A program made the position numbers and the translations under genes. A stretch of 26,285 bases of DNA. Origin: Paenarthrobacter nitroguajacolicus JCM 14115 (GTDB lineage Bacteria; Actinomycetota; Actinomycetes; Actinomycetales; Micrococcaceae). The stretch is taken from positions 1 through 26,285 of the forward strand of contig BBFS01000068.1 of assembly GCA_001313365.1 (NCBI GenBank), read 5' to 3'. Shown here one piece after another: positions 1 to 10,048 of this stretch. Every line of letters starts with the position of its first letter. Positions within the stretch are counted from its first letter, which is position 1. The notes under the pieces are model-generated. The model was not told the origin of the DNA and did not search any database. It saw only the letters and a list, made by a program, of their open reading frames with translations.

Positions 1-217
1 CTCAAGCCCGCGGGACATGAGAGAGGGTCGGGAGGGGTGGGGTTATCCGGCAGCGCGCGTCTAAGCGAGGAACGAGCGAGCGCGCAGAGGATGACCCCCC
101 CACCGGCGGAAGGCGCACGCCACAGGATGACCCCCACCCCCCCGGAAGGCGGCACGGCTCAAGCCCGCGGAATGTGAAAGAGCGTTGGGCTCAAACACGA
201 GGGATGTGAGAGGGGGG
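1..217. repeat. Degenerate short direct repeats downstream of the GntR gene
   Basis: No gene is visible here. Two repeat types alternate. Type A begins CTCAAGCCCGCGG and continues with a purine-rich ATGTGAGAG-like tail; copies lie at 1-27, 158-184 and, more diverged, 190-214. Type B begins AGGATGACCCCC and ends GGAAGGCG-CAC; copies lie at 88-118 and 124-155. The block sits just past the stop of the GntR gene. It could be a REP-like intergenic element or a decayed terminator. The C and G run lengths inside it are not reliable, so the degree of identity between copies is uncertain. Confidence 0.5.
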
Positions 218-218
218 G

Positions 219-896
219 TCAGAGGACCTTGCGGATCGTCTCTTCGAAGCTGACGACGTGGTGCAGGGCGAGCTCAGCGGCGCGGTCTTCGTCGCCGTCG
301 GCTATGGCAGTGAGGAGGTCGGCATGCTCGGAGATGTGGCCGGAAACGGAGGGCATTTTCTCAAGCATGTGGCACCAGATTCGGGTGGCCAGGTTGTCAT
401 AGCGAATGAGGACGTCTTCGAGGTGGGCATTGGCGGAGGCTTTGTAGATGAGCCGGTGCACTTGGATGTCGTACCGCATGAGTTCCTGGGAGGAATTGTC
501 CTGGCCTTCAAGATCACGGATTGCAGCAGCGACGGCGCGGAGCTCCGAACGCATGGCGGGGGGGCTTGCCATGCGGGCAGCTTTCCGGGAGGCGAGGGGC
601 TCCAGGAGTTCGCGAATCTCGGAGACTTCGGCGAGCTGGGTAATGTCCACGCCGGTGGCGAACGTGCCGCGCCTCGGATAGGAGACCACCAGGTGGTCGC
701 TTTCAAGTCGCTTGATGGCTTCCCGGACAGGAGTGCGCCCGATCCCCCCCAGTTCGGCGGCGATTTGGCCGTCGTTGATGGGGTCGCCGGGTTTAACGTC
801 CAGCATGATGAGCCTGTCGCGCAGCAGCAGGTAGGCGTTCTCCGCCAGGGATGTTCCCTGCGGAGCTGATTCCAGTGCTTCCAATGCAGCGCTCAT
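219..896 (-). CDS. GntR-family transcriptional regulator, FCD (FadR-like) subfamily
   Basis: A 225-residue DNA-binding regulator in one intact frame. An N-terminal winged helix (about residues 18-85) contains the GntR signature GRTPVREAIKRLE. An all-helical FCD ligand-binding domain follows (about 90-215), with RYDIQVHRLIYKAS and a late HISEH segment as likely metal or ligand-binding histidines. The ATG at 896 is preceded by GGGAGAG seven bases upstream. The gene is divergent from glyA and the sarcosine oxidase operon, so it is a good candidate for their regulator, probably releasing DNA when it binds a small carboxylate or amino acid; the ligand is not identifiable from sequence. Two seven-base C/G runs (558-564, 744-750) each add one residue (ASPPAM, LGGIGRT) relative to the usual family spacing. 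Confidence 0.9.
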   Translation of the reverse strand: MSAALEALESAPQGTSLAENAYLLLRDRLIMLDVKPGDPINDGQIAAELGGIGRTPVREAIKRLESDHLVVSYPRRGTFATGVDITQLAEVSEIRELLEPLASRKAARMASPPAMRSELRAVAAAIRDLEGQDNSSQELMRYDIQVHRLIYKASANAHLEDVLIRYDNLATRIWCHMLEKMPSVSGHISEHADLLTAIADGDEDRAAELALHHVVSFEETIRKVL

Positions 897-948
897 TGCT
901 CTCTCCCGTCGTCGTACTTCAGTCTGCTGGATGAGTTACCGCAGACCT

Positions 949-988
949 GTTGACGACCATGTGATCTTCAACATACTATGGCAATAGT
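949..988. promoter_or_regulatory. Candidate promoter and operator between the GntR gene and glyA
   Basis: This is the only AT-rich patch between the divergent start codons. TTGACG (950-955) is a reasonable -35 for the plus strand, with CATACT (972-977) or TACTAT (974-979) as a -10. Overlapping the -10 is a five-base-arm palindrome, ACTAT-GGCA-ATAGT (975-988), and around it a wider inverted repeat GTTGA (949-953) with TCAAC (968-972). Small palindromes of this kind are usual GntR/FCD operators, so the GntR protein may bind here. The assignment is inference. Confidence 0.45.
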
Positions 989-1046
989 TCTAATATATCA
1001 GTTGCCTAACAGTCGGCCACTAGACAAGCTTTTGAAGGAGAACACC

Positions 1047-2386
1047 ATGGTTGAACCGCTGATCCGCCCGCTCGCCCAGGCGGACCCGGAGGTCGATCAG
1101 GCGATCGCCCAGGAACTCATCCGCCAGCAGTCCACGCTGGAAATGATCGCCTCCGAGAACTTCGCCCCCCCAACGGCCGTCATGGAAGCCCAGGGATCGG
1201 TGCTGACCAACAAGTACGCCGAAGGCTACCCGGGCAAGCGCTACTACGGCGGCTGCGAACACGTTGATGTGATCGAGCAGCTGGCGATTGACCGCTTGAA
1301 GTCCCTGTTCGGTGCAGAGTTCGCCAACGTCCAGCCGCACTCCGGCGCACAGGCGAACGCCTCGGCCATGCACGCGCTGATCACCCCGGGCGACACCATC
1401 ATGGGCCTGAACCTCGCCCACGGCGGACACCTGACCCACGGCATGCGCATCAACTTCTCGGGCAAGCTGTACAAGGTTGTCCCCTACGGCGTCCGCGAGG
1501 ACACCCACACCGTGGACATGGCAGAAGTTGAACGCCTCGCCCTCGAGAGCAAGCCGCAGCTGATCGTCGCCGGCTGGTCCGCGTACTCCCGCCAGCTGGA
1601 CTTCGCCGAATTCCGCCGCATCGCGGACCTGGTGGGCGCCTACCTCATGGTGGACATGGCCCACTTCGCGGGTCTCGTCGCGGCAGGTCTCCACCCCCAG
1701 CCCGGTGCCGCACGCCCACATCGTCACCAGCACAACCCACAAGACCCTTGGTGGCCCTCGCGGTGGTGTGATTCTCACCAACGACGCCGACATCGCCAAG
1801 AAGGTGAACTCCGCCGTCTTCCCCCCCGGCCAGCAAGGTGGTCCCCCCCTGGAGCACGTCATCGCCGCCAAGGCTGTTGCCTTCAAGATGGCCGCAGAGC
1901 CGGAGTTCCAGGAACGCCAGGTCCGCGTCCTTGAAGGCTCCAAGATCCTCGCTCAGCGTCTCCTCCAGGAAGACGTCGCAGCAGCCGGCATCTCGGTTGT
2001 CAGCGGCGGAACAGACGTCCACCTGGTCCTCGCCGACCTCCGTCACTCGGTCCTCAACGGCCAGCAGGCCGAGGACACCCTGCACCGCATCGGCATCACG
2101 GTCAACCGCAACGCTGTCCCGTTCGACCCCCGTCCTCCGATGGTTTCATCCGGTCTGCGCATCGGCACCCCCCGCGCTCGCCGCCCGCGGTTTCGGCGCC
2201 GAGGACTTCACCGAGGTCTCGGACATCATTGCGACGGCGTTGATCGCCGCAGCGAACAGCAGCACCCAGGCAGGAACTGAAGCAGGCACCGAAGCCGACG
2301 TCACCTTGGACGACGCCACCGCCGTCGAGCTTCGCCGCCGCGTGACCGCGCTGGCGGAGAAGTTCCCGCTCTACCCCCCCACCTGA
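1047..2386 (+). CDS. glyA: Serine hydroxymethyltransferase
   Basis: A PLP enzyme interconverting glycine plus 5,10-methylene-THF with serine plus THF. The ATG at 1047 has AAGGAG six bases upstream. Visible landmarks are [10 protein letters not shown], the [11 protein letters not shown] segment, [24 protein letters not shown], and the PLP lysine in [13 protein letters not shown] (lysine codon 1741-1743). The frame changes twice, at C runs near 1693 (C5 where C4 is expected, HPSPVPHAH) and 2168-2173 (C6 for C5, [13 protein letters not shown]). In-frame C7 runs at 1165, 1821 and 1843 add extra prolines, and the C7 at 2374 restores to C4 as LYPT-stop. Correcting all of these gives about 441 residues, normal for the family. 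It is the first gene of the sox operon, so this copy probably takes up the glycine and C1 units made by sarcosine oxidase. Confidence 0.95.
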
Positions 2387-2437
2387 ACAACAACGGCAAT
2401 GGCGCCGTAACCGAAGCAGAACTGATTGGAGCAGCCA

Positions 2438-3667
2438 GTGAGTGCAGACCACCTCCCCGAACACCCGGACTTCCTCTGGCGCAACCCGGAACCGAAGAAG
2501 AGCTACGACGCCGTTATTGTGGGCGGCGGCGGGCACGGCCTGGCCACCGCGTACTTCCTGGCGAAGAACCACGGCATGACCAACATCGCCATCCTGGAAA
2601 AGGGCTGGCTGGCCGGTGGAAACATGGCCCGCAACACCACCATCATCCGTTCCAACTACCTCTGGGACGAGAGCGCTGCAATCTACGAGCACGCCCTCAA
2701 GCTCTGGGAGATCCTCCCGGAAGAGCTGGAGTACGACTTCCTGTTCAGCCAGCGCGGCGTCATGAACCTGGCCCACACCCTGGGCGATGTCCGCGAAAGC
2801 GTTCGCCGCGTGGGCGCCAACCGGCTCAATGGCGTGGACGCTGAATGGCTGGACCCGCAGCAGGTCAAGGAACTCTGCCCCCCCATCCTGAACATCAGCG
2901 ACAACATCCGCTACCCGGTCATGGGCGCCACGTACCAGCCGCGTGCAGGTATTGCCAAGCACGACCACGTTGCGTGGGCCTTCGCCCGCAAGTGCGATGA
3001 ACTCGGCGTCGACATCATCCAGAACTGCGAAGTCACCGGCTTCATCAAGGACGGCAACCGCGTCACCGGCGTCAAGACCACCCGCGGAACCATCAACACC
3101 GAAAAGGTGGGCCTCTGCGCCGCTGGCCACAGCTCGGTCCTGGCAGAAATGGCAGGCTTCCGGCTGCCGATCCAGTCGCACCCGCTCCAGGCCTTGGTGT
3201 CCGAACTGCACGAGCCGGTCCACCCCCCCACGGTGGTCATGTCCAACCACGTGCACGTGTACGTCTCCCAGGCACACAAGGGCGAACTGGTGATGGGCGC
3301 TGGCGTGGACTCCTACAACGGCTACGGCCAGCGCGGTTCGTTCCACGTCATCGAGGAGCAGATGGCAGCAGCCGTGGAGCTCTTCCCGATCTTCGCGAGG
3401 GCCCACGTGCTCCGGACTTGGGGCGGCATTGTGGACACCACGTTGGATGCCTCGCCGATCGTTGGTCTTTCCCCCCCTGTGGAGAACATGTTCGTCAACT
3501 GTGGTTGGGGAACGGGCGGCTTCAAGGGCACTCCTGCAGCGGGCCTGACCTTCGCGCACACCATTGCCACGGGCGAACCGCACAAGCTGAACAAGCCCTT
3601 CGCTTTGGAACGCTTCGAAACAGGCGCCTTGATCGACGAACACGGCGCCGCAGCCGTGGCCCACTAG
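2438..3667 (+). CDS. soxB: Sarcosine oxidase beta subunit
   Basis: The catalytic flavoprotein subunit of heterotetrameric sarcosine oxidase, which oxidises sarcosine's N-methyl group. It is in one intact frame. The dinucleotide-binding motif [15 protein letters not shown] lies at about residues 27-40. The histidine in AKHDHVAW (about residue 174) falls where characterised beta subunits carry covalent FMN. C-terminal [10 protein letters not shown] and [16 protein letters not shown] complete the DAO fold. I chose the GTG at 2438 because it has GGAG just upstream and gives the usual N-terminus [10 protein letters not shown]; an in-frame TTG at 2426 is possible but less likely. C7 runs at 2878, 3223 and 3471 each add one proline (LCPPIL, HPPTV, SPPVEN). 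It lies 51 bases after glyA and 21 before soxD. Confidence 0.95.
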   Translation: MSADHLPEHPDFLWRNPEPKKSYDAVIVGGGGHGLATAYFLAKNHGMTNIAILEKGWLAGGNMARNTTIIRSNYLWDESAAIYEHALKLWEILPEELEYDFLFSQRGVMNLAHTLGDVRESVRRVGANRLNGVDAEWLDPQQVKELCPPILNISDNIRYPVMGATYQPRAGIAKHDHVAWAFARKCDELGVDIIQNCEVTGFIKDGNRVTGVKTTRGTINTEKVGLCAAGHSSVLAEMAGFRLPIQSHPLQALVSELHEPVHPPTVVMSNHVHVYVSQAHKGELVMGAGVDSYNGYGQRGSFHVIEEQMAAAVELFPIFARAHVLRTWGGIVDTTLDASPIVGLSPPVENMFVNCGWGTGGFKGTPAAGLTFAHTIATGEPHKLNKPFALERFETGALIDEHGAAAVAH

Positions 3668-3688
3668 CCAGGACAGGACAGGAAAGAC

Positions 3689-4139
3689 ATGCTCCTCATT
3701 TCATGCCCCCCCAACTGCGGGCCCCCCCGCGACGAAACCGAATTCCACTACGGCGGCCAGGCACACATCGCCTACCCGGAGAACCCCCCCAACGACCTCA
3801 CGGACCGCGAATGGGCTGAGTACCTGTTCTACCGCGAGAACACCAAGGGAACCTTCGCCGAGCGCTGGGTCCACAGCACCGGCTGCCGCCAGTGGTTCAA
3901 CATGCTCCGCGACACCGTGAGCTACGAAATCCACTCCATCTACGCAATGGGCCAGCCCCCGTCCCGAGCTCGCAAAGAGCACGGCGGCAGGAACAGGCGG
4001 AAGCCCGAAGAACGAACCGTCCCAGCCCGGCGAGTTCACCCAAAGCGGGGGGGACTTCGGCCAGGCCGGCGAACCAGGCCTCGCACCCGGCGCCGCAACA
4101 ACAGGCGCCACAGCACCCACCTCCTCGGAAGGAGTCTAG
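3689..4139 (+). CDS. soxD: Sarcosine oxidase delta subunit, with a long C-terminal tail
   Basis: The small zinc-binding subunit of heterotetrameric sarcosine oxidase. The start MLLISCPNCGPRDETEF supplies the CxxC pair, and WVHSTGCRQW supplies the later histidine and cysteine expected to complete the zinc site. EYLFYRENTKG and SYEIHSIYAMGQP are typical of SoxD. C7 runs at 3706, 3722, 3784 and 4047 each add a residue. A C5 run near 3957 (C4 expected, GQPRPEL) shifts the frame; corrected, the gene runs to TAG at 4137-4139 and encodes about 145 residues. The core SoxD is about 100 residues, so a tail of roughly 50-60 residues rich in Gly, Ala, Ser, Thr and Pro follows. AAGGAG at 4129-4134 lies inside the gene and serves soxA two bases downstream. 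Confidence 0.88.
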
Positions 4140-4141
4140 AA

Positions 4142-7091
4142 GTGACCAGCAAGAACGCACGCCTCGCCACCGGCGGACGCATTGATCGCAGCATCTCTTG
4201 GCGCTTCACCGTGGACGGTCAGGAATTCACTGGTCACCCGGGCGACACCATCGCATCGGCGCTGCTGGCCAACGGCCACATCAACGCCGGCAACTCACTC
4301 TATGAGGACCGACCCCGAGGCATCATGGCGGCCGGCGTGGAAGAGTCCAACGCCTTGGTCAAGATCGCTCCCCCGCTTCCGCGGACATGTCGCCGAGTCT
4401 ATGCTTCCCGCCACCGCAGTGTCCTTGGTGGACGGCATGAACATTGAGCTCCTGTCCGGCCTGGGCAAACTGGATCCCAACGAGGACAAGGCCGAGTACG
4501 ACAAGAAGTACGTCCACACCGACGTCCTGGTGGTCGGCGGCGGTATCGCCGGCGTGGCTGCAGCACGCGAAGCAGTCCGCACCGGCGCCCGCGTCATCCT
4601 GATCGACGACCAGCCCGAACTTGGCGGCGCACTGCTCTCCGGTTCCACCGCCCCCGGAATTGGCCGAACAGATCGAAGGCAAGCCGGCCCTGGAATGGGT
4701 TGCCGACGTGGAAGCCGAGCTGGTTTCCGCCGGCGAATGCACGGTGCTGAACCGCACCACCGCATTCGGCTCCTATGACTCCAACTACTTCATCGCAGCC
4801 CAGAACCGCACGGACCACTTGAGCGTTCCGGCAGCTTCGGGTGTCTCCCGCCAGCGTATTTGGCACATCCGTGCCAAGCAGGTTGTCCTGGCACCGGGCG
4901 CCCACGAGCGTCCCTTGGTATTCGAGAACAACGACCGTCCGGGGGGGATCATGCTCGCCTCGGCCGCCCGCACCTACCTGAACCGTTACGCCGTGGCAGC
5001 CGGTTCGCGAGTGGTCATCAGCACCACCAACGACTCCGCTTACGCTCTTGCGGCGGACCTGAAGGCAGCGGGCGTGGCGGTTGCCGCCGTCGTCGATGCC
5101 CGTCCGCAGATCAGCGCGAAGGCTGCTGCCGCCGTCGAGTCCGGTATCCGGGTCCTCATCGGCAGTGCCGTGGCTGACACTTCCGCAGACGGAAACGGCC
5201 GTCTGGACGGCGTCACCATCCGCAGTATCAACGACGACGGCGAACTCACCTCAGGCGTCGAACAGCTGGCTGCCGACCTGCTTGCAGTTTCCGGCGGCTG
5301 GAGCCCGGTGGTTCACCTCCACAGCCAGCGCCAGGGCAAGCTGCGTTGGGATGACGAGCTCGCAGCGTTCATTCCCACCGCTCCTGTAAGGGACCAGCAC
5401 GTTGTGGGCGCAGGCCGTGGCAGCTTCGAACTCCAGGATTGCCTGGCAGAGGGCATCTCGGCGGGAGCAGCAGCGTCCATCGCGGCCGGTTTCGAATCCG
5501 CCACCACTCCCGTAGAGCTGCAGGCACCCGTGCCAGCGCACCGAGCCGCCAGCTCTGGCTGGTTCCTGGCCAGACCGGCGAACCGGGCGAGTGGCACCAT
5601 CACTTCGTCGACTTCCAGCGCGACCAGTCCGTGGCCGATGTCCTCCGCTCCACTGGAGCAGGCCTGCGGTCCGTGGAACATGTCAAGCGGTACACCTCCA
5701 TCAGCACGGCCAACGATCAGGCAAGACGTCCGGCGTCAACGCGATCGGCGTCATCGCCGCAGCGTTGAAGTTCGGCGGAGCCGAGAACATCCCGGGCGTC
5801 GGTGAGATCGGAACCACCGCTTACCGTGCTCCCTTCACGCCCGTGGCTTTCGCAGCATTGGCCGGCCGCCAGCGAGGCGAGCTGTTTGATCCCGCCCGAG
5901 TGACCTCCATCCACCGTGGCACGTTGCCCAAGGCGCACTGTTCGAAGACGTTGGACAGTGGAAGCGCCCGTGGTACTACCCGCAGGCCGGGGAAGACATG
6001 GACACGGCTGTCCTGCGCGAATGCGCCGCCGTCCGCGATTCCGTGGCTTCATGGACGCCACCACGCTGGGCAAGATCGAAATCCGTGGCAAGGATGCCGG
6101 CGAATTCCTGAACCGCGTGTACACCAACGCGTTCAAGAAGCTCGCACCGGGATCCGCCCGCTACGGCGTCATGTGCACCCCCCCGGACGGCATGATCTTC
6201 GACGACGGCGTGACCCTCCGCCTGGACGATGACCGCTACTTCATGACCACCACCACCGGCGGCGCAGCCAAGGTGCTGGACTGGCTGGAAGAGTGGCACC
6301 AGACGGAGTGGCCGGAACTCGATGTGGTCTGCACATCCGTCACCGAACAGTGGAGCACCATCGCCGTTGTTGGCCCGAAGTCCCGCGCCGTGATCGCCAA
6401 GGTTGCTCCCCCAGCTCGCCGAAAACGGTGGTCTGGATGCTGAAGCCTTCCCGTTCATGACATTCCGCGAGACCACGCTGGCCTCCGGAGTGCAGGCTCG
6501 TGTTTGCCGCATCTCCTTCTCCGGCGAACTGGCGTACGAGATCAACATCCCGTCCTGGTATGGGCTCAACACGTGGGAAGCCGTCGCTGCCGCAGGCGCC
6601 GAGTTCAACATCACCCCTTACGGCACTGAAACCATGCACGTTCTCCGCGCCGAGAAGGGCTACCCGATTGTCGGGCAGGATACCGATGGCACGGTCACAC
6701 CGCAGGACGCCGGGATGGACTGGATCGTCTCCAAGGCCAAGGACTTCATCGGCAAGCGCTCCTACCTCCGCCAGGACGCAAGCCGCGAGGACCGCAAGCA
6801 CCTGGTCAGCGTGCTTCCCGTGGACCACTCGCTGAGGTTGCCGGAAGGCACGCAACTCGTGGAAAAGGGCATTCCGGTCAACCCGGCTTACGGACCGTTC
6901 CCATGGAGGGCTTCGTGACCTCCAGCTACCACAGCGCCGCATTGGGCCGTTCCTTCGCCCTGGCACTCATTCAAAACGGCCGCAACCGCATCGGCGAGAC
7001 CCTGGTGGCCTCGTTGGGAGACCAACTGGTGGACGTGGTTGTCGGCGAAACCGTACTTTTCGATGCTGAAGGGACCCGCAAAGATGGCTGA
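4142..7091 (+). CDS. soxA: Sarcosine oxidase alpha subunit
   Basis: The large subunit that binds NAD and THF and transfers the oxidised methyl group to THF. Domains in order: an N-terminal 2Fe-2S-ferredoxin-like fold (about residues 15-100, [15 protein letters not shown]), a Rossmann domain with [17 protein letters not shown], and a C-terminal GcvT-like aminomethyltransferase domain from [20 protein letters not shown] onward. The GTG at 4142 has GGAAGGAG seven bases upstream. The reading frame changes about eight times: C4 to C5 near 4370, 4652 and 6406, and single-base losses near 5535, 5719 (QGKTSG), 5912 (IHPWHV), 6043 (SVGFM) and 6891 (GPVPMEG). G7 at 4941 and C7 at 6178 are in-frame gains. 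Correction yields about 981 residues, normal for SoxA. The stop overlaps the soxG start by eight bases. Confidence 0.93.
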
Positions 7092-7728
7092 AACAGCAAC
7101 ACCATCAGAAACAGTCAACCGCGTCCGGGGCGCCCGCCGCAGCCCGGCCGAACACCTGGCTGAGGCCTTCACCTCCGGCTCCGTGCCGGGCACGGTGACG
7201 CTCACCGAAATCCCGTACCAGGCCATGGTGGGCATCCGGGTTGACCGAACGTCCGACGCCGGTGCCCGAGTTGCGTCCGTGACCGGCGGCTTGCCTGCCA
7301 CTTGCGGTGACGTGGCGGGGGACGGGTTCCGTGAACACCTGTGGCTGGGCCCCACCGAGTTCATGGTGGTGGCCCCCCCGGAGGAAGCCCACGATTCGCT
7401 GGGCGGATCCTTGGTCAGCGATCTGACCACCGCTCTGGGCAATGACGCCGGCCAGGTGGTGGACTTGTCCGCCAACCGCACCACGTTCGAGCTCTCCGGT
7501 AGCCACGCCCGCGCAGTGCTGGAAAAGACCTGCGCATTAGACCTCCACCCTCGCGTCTTCAAGGCCGGCACCGCTGTCTCCACAGAGCTCGCGCACATTC
7601 CGGTGATGCTCTGGAAGACCTCGGACGAGTCCTACCGGATCTTTCCCAGGGCCTCGTTTGCCGACTTCCTGGGACGCTGGCTCCTCGACGCCATGCGGGA
7701 GTACGCCTCACCAGAGGTCCCCCCCTAA
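7084..7728 (+). CDS. soxG: Sarcosine oxidase gamma subunit
   Basis: A GcvT-like accessory subunit of heterotetrameric sarcosine oxidase that helps stabilise the complex. It is in one intact frame of 214 residues. Typical features are [12 protein letters not shown] near the start, a [13 protein letters not shown] strand in the middle, [19 protein letters not shown], and [14 protein letters not shown] near residue 155. The ATG at 7084 overlaps the soxA stop, and its own TAA (7726-7728) overlaps the ATG of sdaA by one base, so translational coupling is likely on both sides. C7 runs at 7373 and 7719 probably each add one proline. Confidence 0.92.
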   Translation: MAETATPSETVNRVRGARRSPAEHLAEAFTSGSVPGTVTLTEIPYQAMVGIRVDRTSDAGARVASVTGGLPATCGDVAGDGFREHLWLGPTEFMVVAPPEEAHDSLGGSLVSDLTTALGNDAGQVVDLSANRTTFELSGSHARAVLEKTCALDLHPRVFKAGTAVSTELAHIPVMLWKTSDESYRIFPRASFADFLGRWLLDAMREYASPEVPP

Positions 7729-9125
7729 TGGCACTAAGTGTGCTTGACCTGTTTTCTGTTGGCATCGGGCCGTCGTCTTCACACACGGTAGGCCCCATGC
7801 GTGCGGCAAAGCAGTTCACGGACGGTCTCGAATCGTCCGGCCAGCTCCCGGCTACGGTGCGCGTCCAGGCTGAGCTTTTCGGCTCCCTGGCGCACCGGCC
7901 GGGGCCACGGCTCAGACAAGGCTGTGGTTCTGGGGCTGCAAGGCCACTCCCCCCGGAAACCGTGAATACCCACACCGCGGATGACCAGGTGGCAGCCGCT
8001 GCACTCGACGCGGAACTTCGATTGGGCGGCAACCACCGGGTGGACTTCAACTGGGACGAGGACGTGGTCCTGCACCGCCGCAAGTCTTTGCCGGCACACC
8101 CCAACGGCATGACGTTCCGCGCTCTGGACCACACGGGCACCGTGCTGCGGGAACGCAGCTACTACTCCATTGGGGGGCGGCTTCGTGGTGGACGGGGGGG
8201 ACGTCTCCGGAGCAGACAAAGTGGTAGCCGATGACACCGTCCTGCCCTACCCCCCCTTCACCACTGCCGACGAACTGCTGGCCATCTGCCTCCGGGAAGG
8301 CAAGTCGATCTCGGACATCATGCTGGCCAACGAACTCGTATGGCGTTCTGAGGAAGAGCTCCGCGAACGGCTGCTGGGCATCTGGGCCGTCATGCAGGAA
8401 TGCGTTGACAACGGCTGCTCTGCCGAGGGAATCCTGCCGGGAGGCCTGAAGGTCAGGCGACGGGCGCCGTCGTTGTTCAAGAAGCTCTCCGAAACTGACG
8501 CAGACCTGAACGGTGCGCACTCTGCCGATCCACTCCTCGCCATGGAATGGGTGAACCTGTTTGCCTTGGCTGTGAACGAGGAGAACGCCGCGGGCGGCAG
8601 GATCGTCACAGCACCCACCAATGGTGCCGCCGGAATTGTCCCGGCAGTGCTGCACTATTACACAAAGTTTGTTCCAGGAGCCAACGACGACGGTGTCGTG
8701 CGCTTCCTGCTGGCGGCGGCCGCCGTCGGAATTCTGTTCAAAATCAACGCGTCCATCTCAGGCGCCGAGGTGGGCTGCCAAGGTGAGGTGGGTTCCGCCT
8801 GCTCCATGGCCGCCGCCGGTCTCTGCGAAGTCCTCGGCGGAACGCCCGAGCAAGTGGAAAATGCCGCCGAAGTGGGCATCGAGCACAACCTGGGCCTCAC
8901 CTGCGATCCCGTGGGCGGCTGGTGCAAATCCCTTGCATCGAGCGCAACGCGATCGCCAGCGTCAAGGCCATCAACGCCGCCCGTCTTGCCCTGCACGGCG
9001 ACGGCAGCCACAAAGTGTCCCTGGACAAAGCCATCAAGACCATGCGCGAAACAGGCGCAGACATGAAATCCAAATACAAGGAGACCTCCCGTGGAGGCCT
9101 CGCCGTCAACGTAGTGGAGTGCTAG
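7728..9125 (+). CDS. sdaA: L-serine ammonia-lyase (L-serine dehydratase), iron-sulfur type
   Basis: A one-chain iron-sulfur enzyme that deaminates L-serine to pyruvate and ammonia. The N-terminal beta domain starts [22 protein letters not shown]. The alpha domain includes [20 protein letters not shown], and the cysteines expected to ligate the cluster lie in [16 protein letters not shown] and [18 protein letters not shown]. Frame disruptions are at about 7890 (two bases missing in SLAATGRGHG), compensated at 7949-7954 by C6 for C4; at 8172-8177 (G6 for G5, YSIGGGF); and near 8930 (one C missing in GGLVQIP). G7 at 8194 and C7 at 8250 are in-frame gains. Corrected length is about 463 residues, normal for the family. 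It overlaps soxG by one base and lies two bases before purU, which suggests that serine made by GlyA is sent on to pyruvate. Confidence 0.93.
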
Positions 9126-9127
9126 CC

Positions 9128-10031
9128 ATGACTGCCATCCAAACTGAAACAACCGTCGATTCCTCTCCAGAGACCACCGTGGAGCACGTGCTCACCCTCG
9201 ACTGTCCCGAAGGTCCCGGAATCGTGCACGCTGTGTCCGGCTTCCTGCTGGAACACGGCTGCGACATCATCGACAACAAGCAGTTCGGTGATCGCGCTGA
9301 GGGCCACTTCTTCATGCGGGTCCACTTCGCGTCGACCGGTGACGAATCCACTGTTGACGAGCTTCGTTCTGCGTTTTCTCCCGTTGGCGAGAAGTACGGC
9401 ATGAACTGGCAGCTGGAGCAACAGGGCTACAAGCGCCGCGTGCTGATCATGGTCTCCAAATTTGGGCACTGCCTGAATGACCTCTTGTTCCGCGCACGGA
9501 TCGGAGAGCTCCCCCATCGATGTGGTGGGCGTCGTCTCCAACCACACAGACCACCAGGGTTTGGCGGAGTGGCACGGAATTCCGTTCTTCCACGTCCCTG
9601 TCACGGCTGCCACCAAGCCCGCGGCCGAGGGCCGCCTGCTGGAGATCATCGACGAACTGGACGTGGAACTCATTGTCCTGGCCCGGTACATGCAGGTCCT
9701 CAGCGACGATCTGGCACGCAAGCTGGATGGCCGCGCCATCAACATCCACCACTCGTTCCTGCCTAGCTTCAAGGGCGCCAAGCCCTACCACCAGGCGTAC
9801 GCGCGTGGAGTGAAAACTGTGGGCGCCACCGCCCACTACGTGAACGGCGAGTTGGACGAAGGTCCCATCATCGCCCAGCAGGTAGTGGAAGTGGACCACA
9901 CGTTCGGGCCGGACGATCTCGTAGCCGCCGGCCGGGACACCGAATGCAAGGCCCTCAGCAACGCCGTTCGCTGGCACTGCGAGGGGGGGCGGATCATCCT
10001 GAATGGGAACAGGACGATCGTGCTGAAGTAG
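9128..10031 (+). CDS. purU: Formyltetrahydrofolate deformylase
   Basis: Hydrolyses 10-formyl-THF to formate and THF. An N-terminal ACT domain (about residues 18-95, VLTLDCPEGPGIVHAVSGFL) precedes a formyltransferase-fold catalytic domain with NIHHSFLPSFKGAKPYHQAY, GVKTVGATAHYV and LDEGPII, which contain the conserved Asn, His and Asp. One frameshift lies near 9512 (C5 where C4 is expected, GELPIDVVGVV). The G7 at 9983 adds a glycine in CEGRIIL. Corrected length is about 299 residues. As the last gene of the operon it probably frees THF when sarcosine oxidation floods the one-carbon pool. It converges on the PucR gene over a hairpin. Confidence 0.94.
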
Positions 10032-10048
10032 GCCCTGCAAGCACCCAT

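Noticed and set aside
88..155. CRISPR-like repeats near the left edge
   Set aside because: Only two to three degenerate copies, with no uniform spacers and no cas genes in the window.
897..1046. Glycine or other riboswitch ahead of glyA
   Set aside because: The leader after the likely promoter is under 70 bases and shows no conserved riboswitch core, only the small operator-like palindromes.
1020..1943. A 307-codon open frame on the minus strand opposite glyA
   Set aside because: Shadow of the SHMT gene; the plus strand carries all conserved SHMT motifs over the same span.
2102..3664. A 520-codon open frame on the minus strand opposite soxB
   Set aside because: It lies exactly antisense to conserved soxB (and the end of glyA), is Gly/Ala/Val/His-rich with no recognisable domain, and is explained by high third-position GC in the plus-strand genes.
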